Shown one piece after another: positions 24,379-32,376 of a stretch of DNA of 45,443 nt. The notes under the pieces were generated by a model that was not told the DNA's origin, did no database searches, and saw nothing but the letters and a program-made list of their open reading frames with translations. The translations under genes and the position numbers were made by a program. Numbering within the stretch: position 1 is the first letter of the stretch; every line of letters begins with the position of its first letter. The DNA is from Lachnospiraceae bacterium (lineage in GTDB: Bacteria > Bacillota > Clostridia > Lachnospirales > Lachnospiraceae), in contig JAFVAL010000031.1 in NCBI GenBank assembly GCA_017480565.1, positions 1 through 45,443 on the forward strand, given 5' to 3'.

Positions 24379-25395
24379 TTATGCAATCTTGCCCATCTCT
24401 TTTAACCAGGTGATCTCATCGTGGATGGTTTCCCGGTAAGATCTGGTGCGATAGCCAAGCTCACGTCTTGCTTTTGAGCTGTCAAATGTATTGTTTCTCG
24501 CAAGATTATAGACTGAAAACGTTGTCATAAGAGGCTTCTCGCCCTTTTTCTTGGCTGCAGATTCTGCCACGGAAGCGACTGCATTTGCTGCCCAGATCGG
24601 CAAGAAGAAGCTGACTTTCTTGCAGCCGGATTCTTCGCAGACCATCTTGGAGAAATCACGGAAAGTGACGGGCTCATTTCCCAAAATGTAGCATTCACCG
24701 GCAACACCTTTGTCTGCGGCCGCAATGGTTCCCTCAGCCAGATCGCGTACGTCGCAGAGATTGAAGCTGCCGTCGATACCGGCAGGCATCTCACCGTTGA
24801 TAATCTTGATCAGTGTACCGGTGGTCTCACCGACCGCGTTGTCCTCAGGCCCCATGATGCCGCTCGGATGGACAATGCAGGCGTTTAATCCGCGGGTGTG
24901 CACCGCATCCAGGACTGCCTGGGTGGCGAGTGCTTTGGACTGGCTGTAGCAGCCAAGCACCTTGGTCTCGTCGAAGGAATCGACTTCGTGAATCGGAGTT
25001 CCCTTCGGTGCTTCCGGGATGGCGCCTGTCGACGAGCAGTAGACGAGTTTTTCGCACTCCGGGTGATTCAAGACCATATCGATGATGTTCTTCGTGCCGC
25101 CGACATTGACGTCCATGACCTTCTGGCTGTAATCGGGGTTGACGGTGACGATGCTTGCGATGTGAAGTGCCACCGTGTGAATGCCTTCCGGAACCGTGAA
25201 AAAGTTCTCAAGCGCTTCAATGTCTGTCAGGTCTCCGTAGCAGACTTCCACCTCTTCCGGCAGATAGCAGACGGTTTTGTCACCCTGCATGACAAATGCT
25301 CTCACCGCGTCGCCACGCTCTAACAGCTGTCTCGTGATCGTGCTTCCTAAAAATCCGGTTGCTCCTGTGACTAAATATAAAATGTTGTTATTCAT
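24379..25395 (-). CDS. Extended SDR / NAD-dependent epimerase-dehydratase family protein
   Basis: The 338-residue product has the N-terminal NAD(P) motif TGATGFLGS, the DLTD and VNVGGTKN motifs and the active-site YSQSK (Tyr-x3-Lys) preceded by CSSTGA. These define an extended short-chain dehydrogenase, closest in style to dihydroflavonol reductase or 3-beta-hydroxysteroid dehydrogenase-like enzymes. The substrate is unknown. A hydrophobic helix-like piece (LPIWAANAVASVAES) near residue 275 is common in that group. Its upstream region carries an 11-bp-period direct repeat and it lies directly after the histidine kinase gene, so control by that two-component system is likely. Confidence 0.88.
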   Translation of the reverse strand: MNNNILYLVTGATGFLGSTITRQLLERGDAVRAFVMQGDKTVCYLPEEVEVCYGDLTDIEALENFFTVPEGIHTVALHIASIVTVNPDYSQKVMDVNVGGTKNIIDMVLNHPECEKLVYCSSTGAIPEAPKGTPIHEVDSFDETKVLGCYSQSKALATQAVLDAVHTRGLNACIVHPSGIMGPEDNAVGETTGTLIKIINGEMPAGIDGSFNLCDVRDLAEGTIAAADKGVAGECYILGNEPVTFRDFSKMVCEESGCKKVSFFLPIWAANAVASVAESAAKKKGEKPLMTTFSVYNLARNNTFDSSKARRELGYRTRSYRETIHDEITWLKEMGKIA

Positions 25396-25461
25396 GATAA
25401 ATACCTCCTCAAGTATGATGTTCTTTTCTGCAAGAGGTTCTTTGTTCCTCTTGATGATGTC

Positions 25462-25501
25462 ATCTTACCCGGGAGGTATTATTGAAATGTTTTTGAAATG
25501 T
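25462..25501 (-). promoter_or_regulatory. Activator-type promoter of the SDR gene with direct repeats
   Basis: Two copies of TTGAAATGT (plus-strand sense, 25482-25490 and 25493-25501) are spaced by exactly 11 bp, one helical turn, as in OmpR/PhoP-type boxes. On the minus strand TAAGAT (25467-25462) is a good -10, with no -35 of its own; the repeats occupy that position. Confidence 0.6.
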
Positions 25502-25535
25502 TTACGTTTTGTTAGTAAAAAAACTTTTTCACACT

Positions 25536-26567
25536 TTATAGGAGCACGGTAAATGTGCTTCCCTCGCCAGGTGCGCTCGCAACGGAGATCGTTCCATGAT
25601 GGATCTCGACGACGCGTTTCGCAAGCGCAAGACCCAGCCCGTTGCCCTGCGAGGCGTGGCTTGTATCGCCCTGGTAGAACTTCTCGAAGAGGTGTTTTGC
25701 GGTCTCTTCGTTCATGCCGCAGCCGGTATCGGAGACGGTTACCTTGGTCTTCTCATCAGACTGTTCCAAGGTGATGCGCACCTCGCCGCCAGGCTCGGTG
25801 AACTTCATCGCATTGCTTAAAAGATTGTTCCAGACTAAAGCAAGCAGTTCCTGATCCGCGGTGATCTCGATCGAATCGTCCAGATCTGTGTCCAGAGAAA
25901 TGTTTTTCTCCTCCCAGGTCTGTTCAAAAAGAAGGATCGATTCGCAGAGTTGCTCGGAGAGATTGTACGTGGTCATCTCCGGGAAGATTTCCTGATTTTC
26001 CAGACGGTTCAGCTTTAAGATGTTGGTGATCAGTGCCGCAAGCCTTTTGGAGACCGCAGAGATCGCGCCTGCATATTCCAGCCGTTCCTCGTCCGAGACC
26101 TCCGGCTGCGAGAGCAAGGTCGCGTAGTTTTGCATGACGGAGAGGGGTGTCTTAAGTTCGTGCGAGACATTTGCCACGAAATCCGTGCGCAGCGTCTCGA
26201 CGCTTGCGAGCTCATTTGCCAGACGGTTGATGCCAAGAGCGATCTGATCAAGCTCGTTTAAGGAGTCTTCTCTGCGTACAGGGATCTGTGCGGTGAAATT
26301 GCCTGCGGTCAGTTCCTGCGTGGCTTTTAGAATCGCTCGCACACGCCGCTCGATCGTAAACTTGCGGGCAAGTCCGTCAAACAGCGTCAAAAGCGAACTC
26401 ATGACGAGAACATTGCCGAAGGTCAAAATGGCTGCCAGCGTGATCTTAGAAGGATCGATGGTCACAAACTGAAAGAAAAGGAAGAAGCTTACAGAGATCA
26501 CGATAGCACTGATGAAAAAGTAAAAGAGCGATCTCTGCCAGGAAAATAAACTGCTTTCGTACTTCAT
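25536..26567 (-). CDS. Sensor histidine kinase
   Basis: The 343-residue product has two N-terminal membrane helices (about 13-34 and 42-64) with only a few residues between them, so it has almost no extracellular sensor. A HAMP-like linker (about 70-122), the HisKA dimerisation helix with phosphorylated His136 (VSHELKTPLS) and the ATPase domain with N, G1 and G2 boxes (WNNLLSNAMKF, VSDTGCGM, GNGLGLALAK) follow. Such short-loop kinases often sense membrane stress or a partner protein. It overlaps the response regulator gene by four bases. Confidence 0.94.
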   Translation of the reverse strand: MKYESSLFSWQRSLFYFFISAIVISVSFFLFFQFVTIDPSKITLAAILTFGNVLVMSSLLTLFDGLARKFTIERRVRAILKATQELTAGNFTAQIPVRREDSLNELDQIALGINRLANELASVETLRTDFVANVSHELKTPLSVMQNYATLLSQPEVSDEERLEYAGAISAVSKRLAALITNILKLNRLENQEIFPEMTTYNLSEQLCESILLFEQTWEEKNISLDTDLDDSIEITADQELLALVWNNLLSNAMKFTEPGGEVRITLEQSDEKTKVTVSDTGCGMNEETAKHLFEKFYQGDTSHASQGNGLGLALAKRVVEIHHGTISVASAPGEGSTFTVLL

Positions 26568-27235
26568 CGGATCACTGCCTTATAACCGAGACCGTGAACG
26601 GTCTGGATCTCAAAATCGTCGCAGTCGGAGAACTTGTCGCGCAGTTTGGTCATGTAGACATCGACGGTTCTAGGGCTGGATGAAGTGTCTACCGACCAGA
26701 ATTCATCCATCAGCTGACTGCGTGTGAACGTCTTTTTAGGGTAAGAGAGCAGTTTGTAGAGTAGATTAAACTCACGCACCGTAAGAGGTACTTCCTCCCC
26801 GTTTAAGGTTGCAGAACGCGCCTCGGCATCGAGCGTGACCGACCCGACCACAAGCTGCTTTGAACTTGCAATCTTTGCGCGGCGCAGCAGGGCACCGATG
26901 CGAAGAACCAATTCATCTAAATCGACCGGCTTTACCATGTAATCGTCGATCCCGACGCGAAAACCGCGCTGTTTTGCGGCAAAATCATCCCTGGCACTCA
27001 CAAAAAGAATCGGAATCTCCGCATTGAGGCTGCGCACGGTCTCTGCAAATTCAAAGCCGTCGATCCCTGGCATCATGATATCGGAAATGATGCAGTCAAA
27101 GAGATTGTGATACATCTGATCATACGCATCTTCTACGCCGAGAACGCCCACCGCTTCGAAGCCATTTCTCGTAAGATAGGTACAAAATGTCTTGTTCAGA
27201 TCTTTATCGTCCTCGACAATCAGTAATTTAAACAT
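26564..27235 (-). CDS. OmpR-family response regulator
   Basis: The 223-residue product has a receiver domain (acidic pocket EDDKD, phosphorylation site Asp52 in CIISDIMMPG, Thr/Ser and Lys in FVSARDD and YMVKPVD) and a C-terminal winged helix (about 125-223, LTVREFNLLYKLLSYPKKTFTRSQL split by the loop, ending RTVDVYMTKLRDK and TVHGLGYKA). It is the partner of the kinase that follows. Its own promoter has the same TAAGAT -10 and a half-site like the one at the SDR gene, which suggests autoregulation. Confidence 0.95.
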   Translation of the reverse strand: MFKLLIVEDDKDLNKTFCTYLTRNGFEAVGVLGVEDAYDQMYHNLFDCIISDIMMPGIDGFEFAETVRSLNAEIPILFVSARDDFAAKQRGFRVGIDDYMVKPVDLDELVLRIGALLRRAKIASSKQLVVGSVTLDAEARSATLNGEEVPLTVREFNLLYKLLSYPKKTFTRSQLMDEFWSVDTSSSPRTVDVYMTKLRDKFSDCDDFEIQTVHGLGYKAVIR

Positions 27236-27265
27236 AAGGACACCTGCCTTTCAGATTCTGTCTGT

Positions 27266-27292
27266 ATCTTACCATAACCTTCAGGCGAAATG
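27266..27292 (-). promoter_or_regulatory. Probable response-regulator promoter
   Basis: On the minus strand TAAGAT (27271-27266) with no -35. GAAATG (plus sense, 27287-27292) lies 15 bp away, close to the 16-bp spacing of the same hexamer at the SDR promoter. The second half-site is not conserved. Confidence 0.4.
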
Positions 27293-27304
27293 GTTAAAAT
27301 TTTG

Positions 27305-28246
27305 TTATAATCCGGAAAGGCTTCGCACTTTTGCCTCAAATGCTTCCGTGATCTTTAGATATCGCGGCTCGTCTACAACGAAGCTCATCACATGCCCTGC
27401 ATTGGGAAATGCGTGGAATTCTGTCATCTGTGGATTGGCTTTTGCAAGTTCCACGCCCATCTCAAAGGGAACGATCAGATCCTTCTCCCCGTGAATGATA
27501 AGAAGCGGAACCTTTGCCTGCTTCACGTGCGCGATCACGTCTGCATCTTCTACGCGAAAATGCCCGTAGAGACGTGCTCCAAACTTTAAGAAGGGGTAAA
27601 GTGCGGCACTGTGGTAATGCTTGGTACAAAAGTGTTTTAAGATGGCCTCTGCGGAGGAATAGGGAGCATCTGCAACGATGCCGATGACATTTGTCGGAAG
27701 GTCAAGAGACGAGGCTAGCAGCACGGTCGCAGCGCCCATGGAATCACCGCAGAGCAGAATTGGACGATCCTTGCCGACAAGATCAGAGACATACTTCGTC
27801 CAGGCAAGACAGTCGTACTGCTCCCGCACGCCCATCGTGATGACGTGACCTTCGCTGGAAATGTGTGCGCGCTCTTCCATCATCAACACCGGGTAACCCT
27901 GCGCGAGGTAGCGGTTGGCAGCGTAGGAGAGGTCTCTGACCGGCGTGCCGCGATAACCGTGGAGCAACATGATGAAAGGGACATCCGTGCGCGAGGAAGG
28001 ATAATAACGACCGTTTAAGGTGAGACCGTCATCGGACTGAATGGAGACTTTTTCATAAGGAACCGCGAGAAGGCGGTCGATGCTTGCGAGGATCCCGGTC
28101 TTCATCTCAGGTGTAAGATCAGAGAAATTCAGCGCATGGTCGTCGTTTTGGTCACCCTGCGGAGAGTAGAAAGCCATGCGAAACGAAAAATAGGTAAAAG
28201 CGAGAAACAAAAGAAGTAAAATGAGAACAATCATTAAATAAATCAT
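27305..28246 (-). CDS. Membrane-anchored alpha/beta hydrolase
   Basis: The 313-residue product starts with one hydrophobic anchor (residues 2-20, IYLMIVLILLLLFLAFTYF) and then an alpha/beta hydrolase domain. The catalytic triad can be read as Ser in GDSMGA, Asp in HGEKDLIVP and His in NAGHVMS; the oxyanion region is MLLHGYRGTP. The family includes membrane-associated esterases and acyl-peptidases; the substrate is unknown. It lies upstream of the two-component genes on the same strand, with its own promoter. Confidence 0.9.
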   Translation of the reverse strand: MIYLMIVLILLLLFLAFTYFSFRMAFYSPQGDQNDDHALNFSDLTPEMKTGILASIDRLLAVPYEKVSIQSDDGLTLNGRYYPSSRTDVPFIMLLHGYRGTPVRDLSYAANRYLAQGYPVLMMEERAHISSEGHVITMGVREQYDCLAWTKYVSDLVGKDRPILLCGDSMGAATVLLASSLDLPTNVIGIVADAPYSSAEAILKHFCTKHYHSAALYPFLKFGARLYGHFRVEDADVIAHVKQAKVPLLIIHGEKDLIVPFEMGVELAKANPQMTEFHAFPNAGHVMSFVVDEPRYLKITEAFEAKVRSLSGL

Positions 28247-28275
28247 ATCGAACCCCCAAAATAATGACTAGACTT

Positions 28276-28304
28276 ATTATAGCCGGATTCCTTGTGGGTG
28301 ACAA
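28276..28304 (-). promoter_or_regulatory. Promoter of the alpha/beta hydrolase gene
   Basis: On the minus strand TTGTCA (28304-28299), 17 bases and TATAAT (28281-28276). Confidence 0.75.
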
Positions 28305-28358
28305 TCAGGAAGCAAAGAAAATGAAAAAAGGCTGCCACCTGCGTGACAACCTTTCAAA

Positions 28359-28432
<74 letters not shown>

Positions 28433-28491
28433 GTATTCACTTGTGCGCCGGCCTTCCGGCTTGTCTGCTTCGTGCATCGAAACAGAAGAGT

Positions 28492-28564
28492 CGGGGTAAC
28501 AGGACTTGAACCTGCGGCCTCATCGTCCCTAACGATGCGCTCTAGCCAAACTGAGCCATACCCC
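28492..28564 (-). tRNA. tRNA-Pro (AGG)
   Basis: Nearly identical to the downstream tRNA-Pro, but the anticodon loop reads TTAGGGA, giving anticodon AGG. Acceptor GGGGTAT with TTACCCC; T-arm CAGGTTCAAGTCCTG. No CCA is encoded. A34 tRNAs are rare in bacteria outside tRNA-Arg(ACG); if deaminated to inosine it could read CCU, CCC and CCA. Confidence 0.93.
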
Positions 28565-28578
28565 GAAACGCATCCTCT

Positions 28579-28606
28579 ATTATACCAAGAATTTGAAAAA
28601 AGTAAA
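28579..28606 (-). promoter_or_regulatory. Promoter of the tRNA-Pro pair
   Basis: On the minus strand TTTACT (28606-28601), 16 bases and TATAAT (28584-28579), about 15 bases before the first tRNA. Confidence 0.65.
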
Positions 28607-28625
28607 GAGAAAAAATCAAATTCTT

Positions 28626-28654
28626 TTGTCTTGGTGTTAACCGTGTGATATACT
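28626..28654 (+). promoter_or_regulatory. Promoter of the YczE-proB-LRR-VWA-MoxR run
   Basis: TTGTCT (28626-28631), 17 bp and TATACT (28649-28654). It diverges from the tRNA promoter. Confidence 0.65.
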
Positions 28655-28661
28655 ATAGGCT

Positions 28662-28691
28662 GTATTCCACGACGAGGCGTCGCAGGAATAC
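28662..28691 (+). other. Hairpin in the 5' leader of the YczE-like gene
   Basis: GTATTCC pairs with GGAATAC, with an inner CGACG/CGTCG stem and AGG loop. It begins at the predicted RNA start and lies just before the ribosome site, so it may stabilise the messenger. Confidence 0.5.
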
Positions 28692-28712
28692 TCCGAAAGG
28701 GGATTAGGAATC

Positions 28713-29375
28713 ATGATTTTGGCAAAGAAGTGGAAGCTGCTTGCGGGCAGGGAGAGAGCACTTGCTTTCTTCTTGTGGTGCGGAGGTCTTGCGCTGCTGA
28801 CGTTAGGTGTGGTGCTCACCATCAACGGGCATCTCGGCGCTGGCGGTGTCGATGCGATGAATTTTTCGATGGCGGATGCACTGCACGTGAATACATCCAT
28901 CGCAATCTATATCACGGGCATTGTGAGCGTGCTGCTCGCAGCACTGGTCAGACGCAGCAGACCGAACTTTCTGACATTTGTCTCCTCGATCGTGATGGGG
29001 CTTTTCACAGACTTCTGGAAGATCGTACTGGCCGGTGTGCAGGGGACAACGCTTTTAAGCAAGATCGTCATCTTCGTGACCGGGATGCTTGCGATCGCAT
29101 TTGCGGTTGCACTGACGATGTGTTCGATCTTTCCGGGATCGCCGGTGGATGATCTTTTAAAAGCCTTCGTGGAACGAGGAAAAAGAGCCTGGCTTGTGAA
29201 GATCTTGATCGAAGGATTCTGTGGCGTGGTTGCATTTTTACTTGGGGGAGAATTGGGACTTGGAACGCTTCTTGTGGTGTTCGGGCTGGGACCGTTTATA
29301 GACATTTTCCACACGTTGCTTGTGAAACTGGGGCTTGATGTGGATGCACGCGTGAGGAAAGAGTTGGAGGAATAA
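28713..29375 (+). CDS. YczE/YyaS/YitT-type membrane protein
   Basis: The 220-residue product has about five membrane helices (for example ALAFFLWCGGLALLTLGVVL, split by Gly residues, and IVIFVTGMLAIAFAVALTM). The motifs LGAGGVDAMNFSMA and FGLGPFIDIFHTLL are typical of the COG2364 YczE family. The family has no proven general role; in B. subtilis yczE lies near an antibiotic synthesis cluster. Ribosome site AAAGGGG precedes the ATG. It overlaps or abuts proB, whose ATG starts three bases after its stop. Confidence 0.82.
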   Translation: MILAKKWKLLAGRERALAFFLWCGGLALLTLGVVLTINGHLGAGGVDAMNFSMADALHVNTSIAIYITGIVSVLLAALVRRSRPNFLTFVSSIVMGLFTDFWKIVLAGVQGTTLLSKIVIFVTGMLAIAFAVALTMCSIFPGSPVDDLLKAFVERGKRAWLVKILIEGFCGVVAFLLGGELGLGTLLVVFGLGPFIDIFHTLLVKLGLDVDARVRKELEE

Positions 29376-29378
29376 GTG

Positions 29379-30173
29379 ATGGCACTGAAATCAAAACGTA
29401 TTGTGGTGAAGGTTGGGACATCGACGCTGACCAACGAGTTTGGCAGGAGTAATCTGCGCAGGATCGAGGATCTGGCGATGACGCTTTCTGACATTCAAAA
29501 TATGGGGCATGAGGTGATTCTGGTTTCGTCCGGCGCGATCGCGGTGGGCGCGAACAAGATGCGTTTGCCGGAGCGGCCGACGTCGATGCGGATGAAGCAG
29601 GCCGCGGCGGCCGTGGGGCAGTGTGAAAACATGTTCCTCTATGACAAGTTTTTTGGCTATTATGATAAGACGGTGGCGCAGATTTTGTTAAATGATTCCG
29701 ACATCCAGGAGGAAGAGAAGAAGGAAAATCTGACGAATACATTTAACGCGCTGTTAGAGAATCATGTGATCCCGATCGTCAATGAAAATGACTCGGTCAG
29801 CTACAAGGAGATCGAGTCGGAGGATCGTCTGTTCTCGGATAACGACCTGCTTTCCGCGGTGGTTTCTGTGCTGACAGAGGCGGATCTGCTCGTGATTTTC
29901 TCGGATATCGACGGATTTTTTGACAAGGATCCACGTCTTTACAAGGACGCGAAACTCATTTCGCAGATTGACGAGATCGATGAGACTGTGTATCATCTGG
30001 CCGGCGGTGCGGGCTCCAGGCGTGGCACCGGTGGGATGCGCACGAAAGTGAAGGCTGCAGATCTTGCGACCGCGCAGGGCATCGATGTAGTGATCACGAA
30101 CGGGGAGAATCCGCGGGCACTGTATGATATCGTGAAGGGTGTGCCGGTCGGTACGTTGTTTAAAGGAAAATAA
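29379..30173 (+). CDS. proB: Glutamate 5-kinase without PUA domain
   Basis: This enzyme makes glutamyl-5-phosphate, the first step to proline. The 264-residue product has only the amino acid kinase domain: VVKVGTSTL, LVSSGAIAVGANKM, the substrate loop NENDSV and FSDNDLLSAVV, FSDIDGFFDKDP and the GTGGMRTKVKAA motif. The C-terminal PUA domain of E. coli-type ProB is absent, as in many Firmicutes. Unusually, no proA follows; the next gene is an LRR protein 27 bases later, so proB may be expressed with an unrelated operon. GGAGG precedes the start. Confidence 0.93.
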   Translation: MALKSKRIVVKVGTSTLTNEFGRSNLRRIEDLAMTLSDIQNMGHEVILVSSGAIAVGANKMRLPERPTSMRMKQAAAAVGQCENMFLYDKFFGYYDKTVAQILLNDSDIQEEEKKENLTNTFNALLENHVIPIVNENDSVSYKEIESEDRLFSDNDLLSAVVSVLTEADLLVIFSDIDGFFDKDPRLYKDAKLISQIDEIDETVYHLAGGAGSRRGTGGMRTKVKAADLATAQGIDVVITNGENPRALYDIVKGVPVGTLFKGK

Positions 30174-30200
30174 ATTCAATCGTTTGAGGAAATTAATTCT

Positions 30201-31055
30201 ATGATCTGGAAGGAAGCGGCAGACGGTATCTGTCTTGAGAAATATGAAGGGGACGCAGAGCGTGTGTCCCTGCCGGAGACTGCCCTCGGGCGGCCGGTGA
30301 CGGAGATCGGCGCATACAGCTTTCACGGTCACAGAGAGATTGTAGCGTGTGCGCTGCCAAAGAGTGTGAAACGCCTTGGCGCACACGCTTTTTATGATTG
30401 CAGAAAGCTTTCAAAGCTTTCTCTGTCAGACCAAGTGACGGAGATCGGGGACGGTGCGTTTAAAAACTGTAGACTTCTCTCCGAGATCGAAGTTGCGGTG
30501 ACGATGGGACATTTTGCAGGACTGAAAAATATCCTGGAGGAGTGTTCCCAGAAGATGGTGGTGACGCTGCATTTTGTAGACGGATCGCAGGCAAAGCTTG
30601 TATTTCCACGGTTTTTGCAGGATTATGAGGAGAACACGGCGGCCCGCATCATCAACCAGGTGACGTACGGAGCCGGGGTGCATTACCGGACATGCATCGA
30701 GGAAAATCGGATCGATTTTGTGCGGTATGATGCGCGTTTTGACCTTTTAAAGAACCTGGAAGCGGAGGAGGTCGCGGGTGAGACTGCGGTATACCGGCTT
30801 ACGTATCCGCAGGAGCTCTCTGAAAGTGCCGCGGACATTTACCGAAGCTTCTTACTGGAAAATGTACTTGGGCTGACGCAGACGTGGCTTGAAAAGGAGC
30901 GTCTGGATCTGATCGAAGCACTCGCAGACCTTGTGGAGGAGAAAGAGCGGGAAGTGATGCTTCGCACCGCGCAGGAAAAAGGCGTGCTTGCGGCGGTGAG
31001 TTTGTTGCTTGCCAAGGGAAGAAAGACGGAGGCACCGGATGAGTGGGCGTTCTGA
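30201..31055 (+). CDS. Leucine-rich-repeat (BspA-type) protein
   Basis: The first 110 residues of this 284-residue protein hold LRR_5-type repeats (VSLPETALGRPVTEIGAYSF, CALPKSVKRLGAHAFYDC, LSLSDQVTEIGDGAFKNC). The rest is a helical domain (about 120-275) without a family I recognise. There is no signal peptide, so it is cytoplasmic, unlike most BspA-like surface proteins. It overlaps the VWA gene start by 17 bases, and with the MoxR gene the three form a tight unit, so it may be the target-recognition part of that AAA/VWA machine. Confidence 0.82.
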   Translation: MIWKEAADGICLEKYEGDAERVSLPETALGRPVTEIGAYSFHGHREIVACALPKSVKRLGAHAFYDCRKLSKLSLSDQVTEIGDGAFKNCRLLSEIEVAVTMGHFAGLKNILEECSQKMVVTLHFVDGSQAKLVFPRFLQDYEENTAARIINQVTYGAGVHYRTCIEENRIDFVRYDARFDLLKNLEAEEVAGETAVYRLTYPQELSESAADIYRSFLLENVLGLTQTWLEKERLDLIEALADLVEEKEREVMLRTAQEKGVLAAVSLLLAKGRKTEAPDEWAF

Positions 31056-32376
31056 GAAGCATGAGAAATTGGCCGCTCTGGGGCTTAAAGTCTTAACCCA
31101 GGCGCGCAACGAGCTTTTCCTTTCGATGCGGTATCTGGAACCGGTTTTTCGCCTGCTTCCCCCGAGAGAGCTTGCCTCGGTGCAAATGATCGGGACGGAT
31201 GGGATCTCGCTTCTCTATCAGCCGATGCTTCTTACGAAGCGATTTCAATATGATCCGGTGCTGGTCAACCGTGCGTATCTGCACACGATGTTACACGGTC
31301 TGCTCCGGCACCTGGAGACGGATGGGCAGAAGGTCGATACCGAGCGCTGGAACCTGGCCTGCGATGTCGCAGTGGAGCACATCATCGATCATCTGGATTA
31401 TGCGTGTGTAAAGCGGCTCATTTCCGACGAGCGGGAGCGGTTTTATCAGATTTGCGAGGAGAAGCTTAAGGTGATCACCGCGGAAGGGGTCTATCATCTA
31501 TTGATGCATGATCCGGTTAGCGACCGCGAGCTGATCTCGCTGGGGCTAGCCTTTCTCGTGGATGATCACCAGTTCTGGCACGAGGAAGGGCAAGAAGAGA
31601 GGAAACAGGAGCAGATGCAGGAGTTTCGCGATGCGTCGGAGAAAATGCGTACGGCCATGGAGACGTATCTGCGTGACCAGGGCGAGAAGGCCGGGTCACT
31701 GCTTCGCGCGATCGGTGTGAAGAACCGGGCAAAGACCAATTATCGGGACTTTCTGCGGAAATTTGCGCAGATTCGCGAGGAGATGAAGATCGATACGGAC
31801 GCGTTCGACTACATTTTCTACCACTTCGGGATGGAGATGTACGGAAACATGCCCCTGATCGAGGAGCTGGAGTACAAAGAAGAGCTGTCGATCGATGAAT
31901 TTGTGATTGCGATCGATACCTCTGGTTCGACGGCCGGTGAGATGGTGGAGCGCTTTCTTGCGGAGACGCACCAGATCTTAACCGAGGTGACCGCGGGCAG
32001 CAGGAAATGTCACCTTTGTATTTTGCAGGCGGATGCCGAGGTGCAGGAGGCTGTGATGATCCATGACCGGAGGGAGATGGAGGCGTATCTGAATACGCTT
32101 ACGATCCGCGGGTATGGCGGGACGGATTTCCGGCCGGTGTTTACTTATGTGGAGAAATTACGGGAGTCCGGGGAGTTAAAGAACTTAAGAGGACTCATTT
32201 ACTATACGGACGGGTACGGAACGTATCCATCAAGACGCCCGGCGTATCCGACAGCCTTTGTCTTTACCGCGCCGGATGCGGTGCTTGAAAAGGTCCCGGC
32301 CTGGGCGATGAAAGTGATATTAGATGCAAATGAGCGTGTGGAAGAGTCGCACGCTTCGGAATCGAGGCAAGAATGA
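31039..32376 (+). CDS. VWA-like protein with degenerate peptidase-like N-terminus (DUF2201/COG3864 type)
   Basis: The 445-residue product begins with the DUF2201 predicted metallopeptidase region. The zinc motif that should read HExxH is HTMLH (His82, His86), with Thr in place of the catalytic Glu, followed by RWNLACDVAVEHIIDH. The C-terminal third (about 290-430) is a VWA-like domain with the metal-site motif DTSGS (in FVIAIDTSGSTAGEMV), then YGGTDFRPVF and LIYYTDGYG. The chosen ATG at 31039 lies inside the end of the LRR gene. It overlaps the MoxR gene by four bases, the standard MoxR-VWA pairing, where the VWA protein binds substrates for the ATPase. Confidence 0.85.
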   Translation: MSGRSEKHEKLAALGLKVLTQARNELFLSMRYLEPVFRLLPPRELASVQMIGTDGISLLYQPMLLTKRFQYDPVLVNRAYLHTMLHGLLRHLETDGQKVDTERWNLACDVAVEHIIDHLDYACVKRLISDERERFYQICEEKLKVITAEGVYHLLMHDPVSDRELISLGLAFLVDDHQFWHEEGQEERKQEQMQEFRDASEKMRTAMETYLRDQGEKAGSLLRAIGVKNRAKTNYRDFLRKFAQIREEMKIDTDAFDYIFYHFGMEMYGNMPLIEELEYKEELSIDEFVIAIDTSGSTAGEMVERFLAETHQILTEVTAGSRKCHLCILQADAEVQEAVMIHDRREMEAYLNTLTIRGYGGTDFRPVFTYVEKLRESGELKNLRGLIYYTDGYGTYPSRRPAYPTAFVFTAPDAVLEKVPAWAMKVILDANERVEESHASESRQE

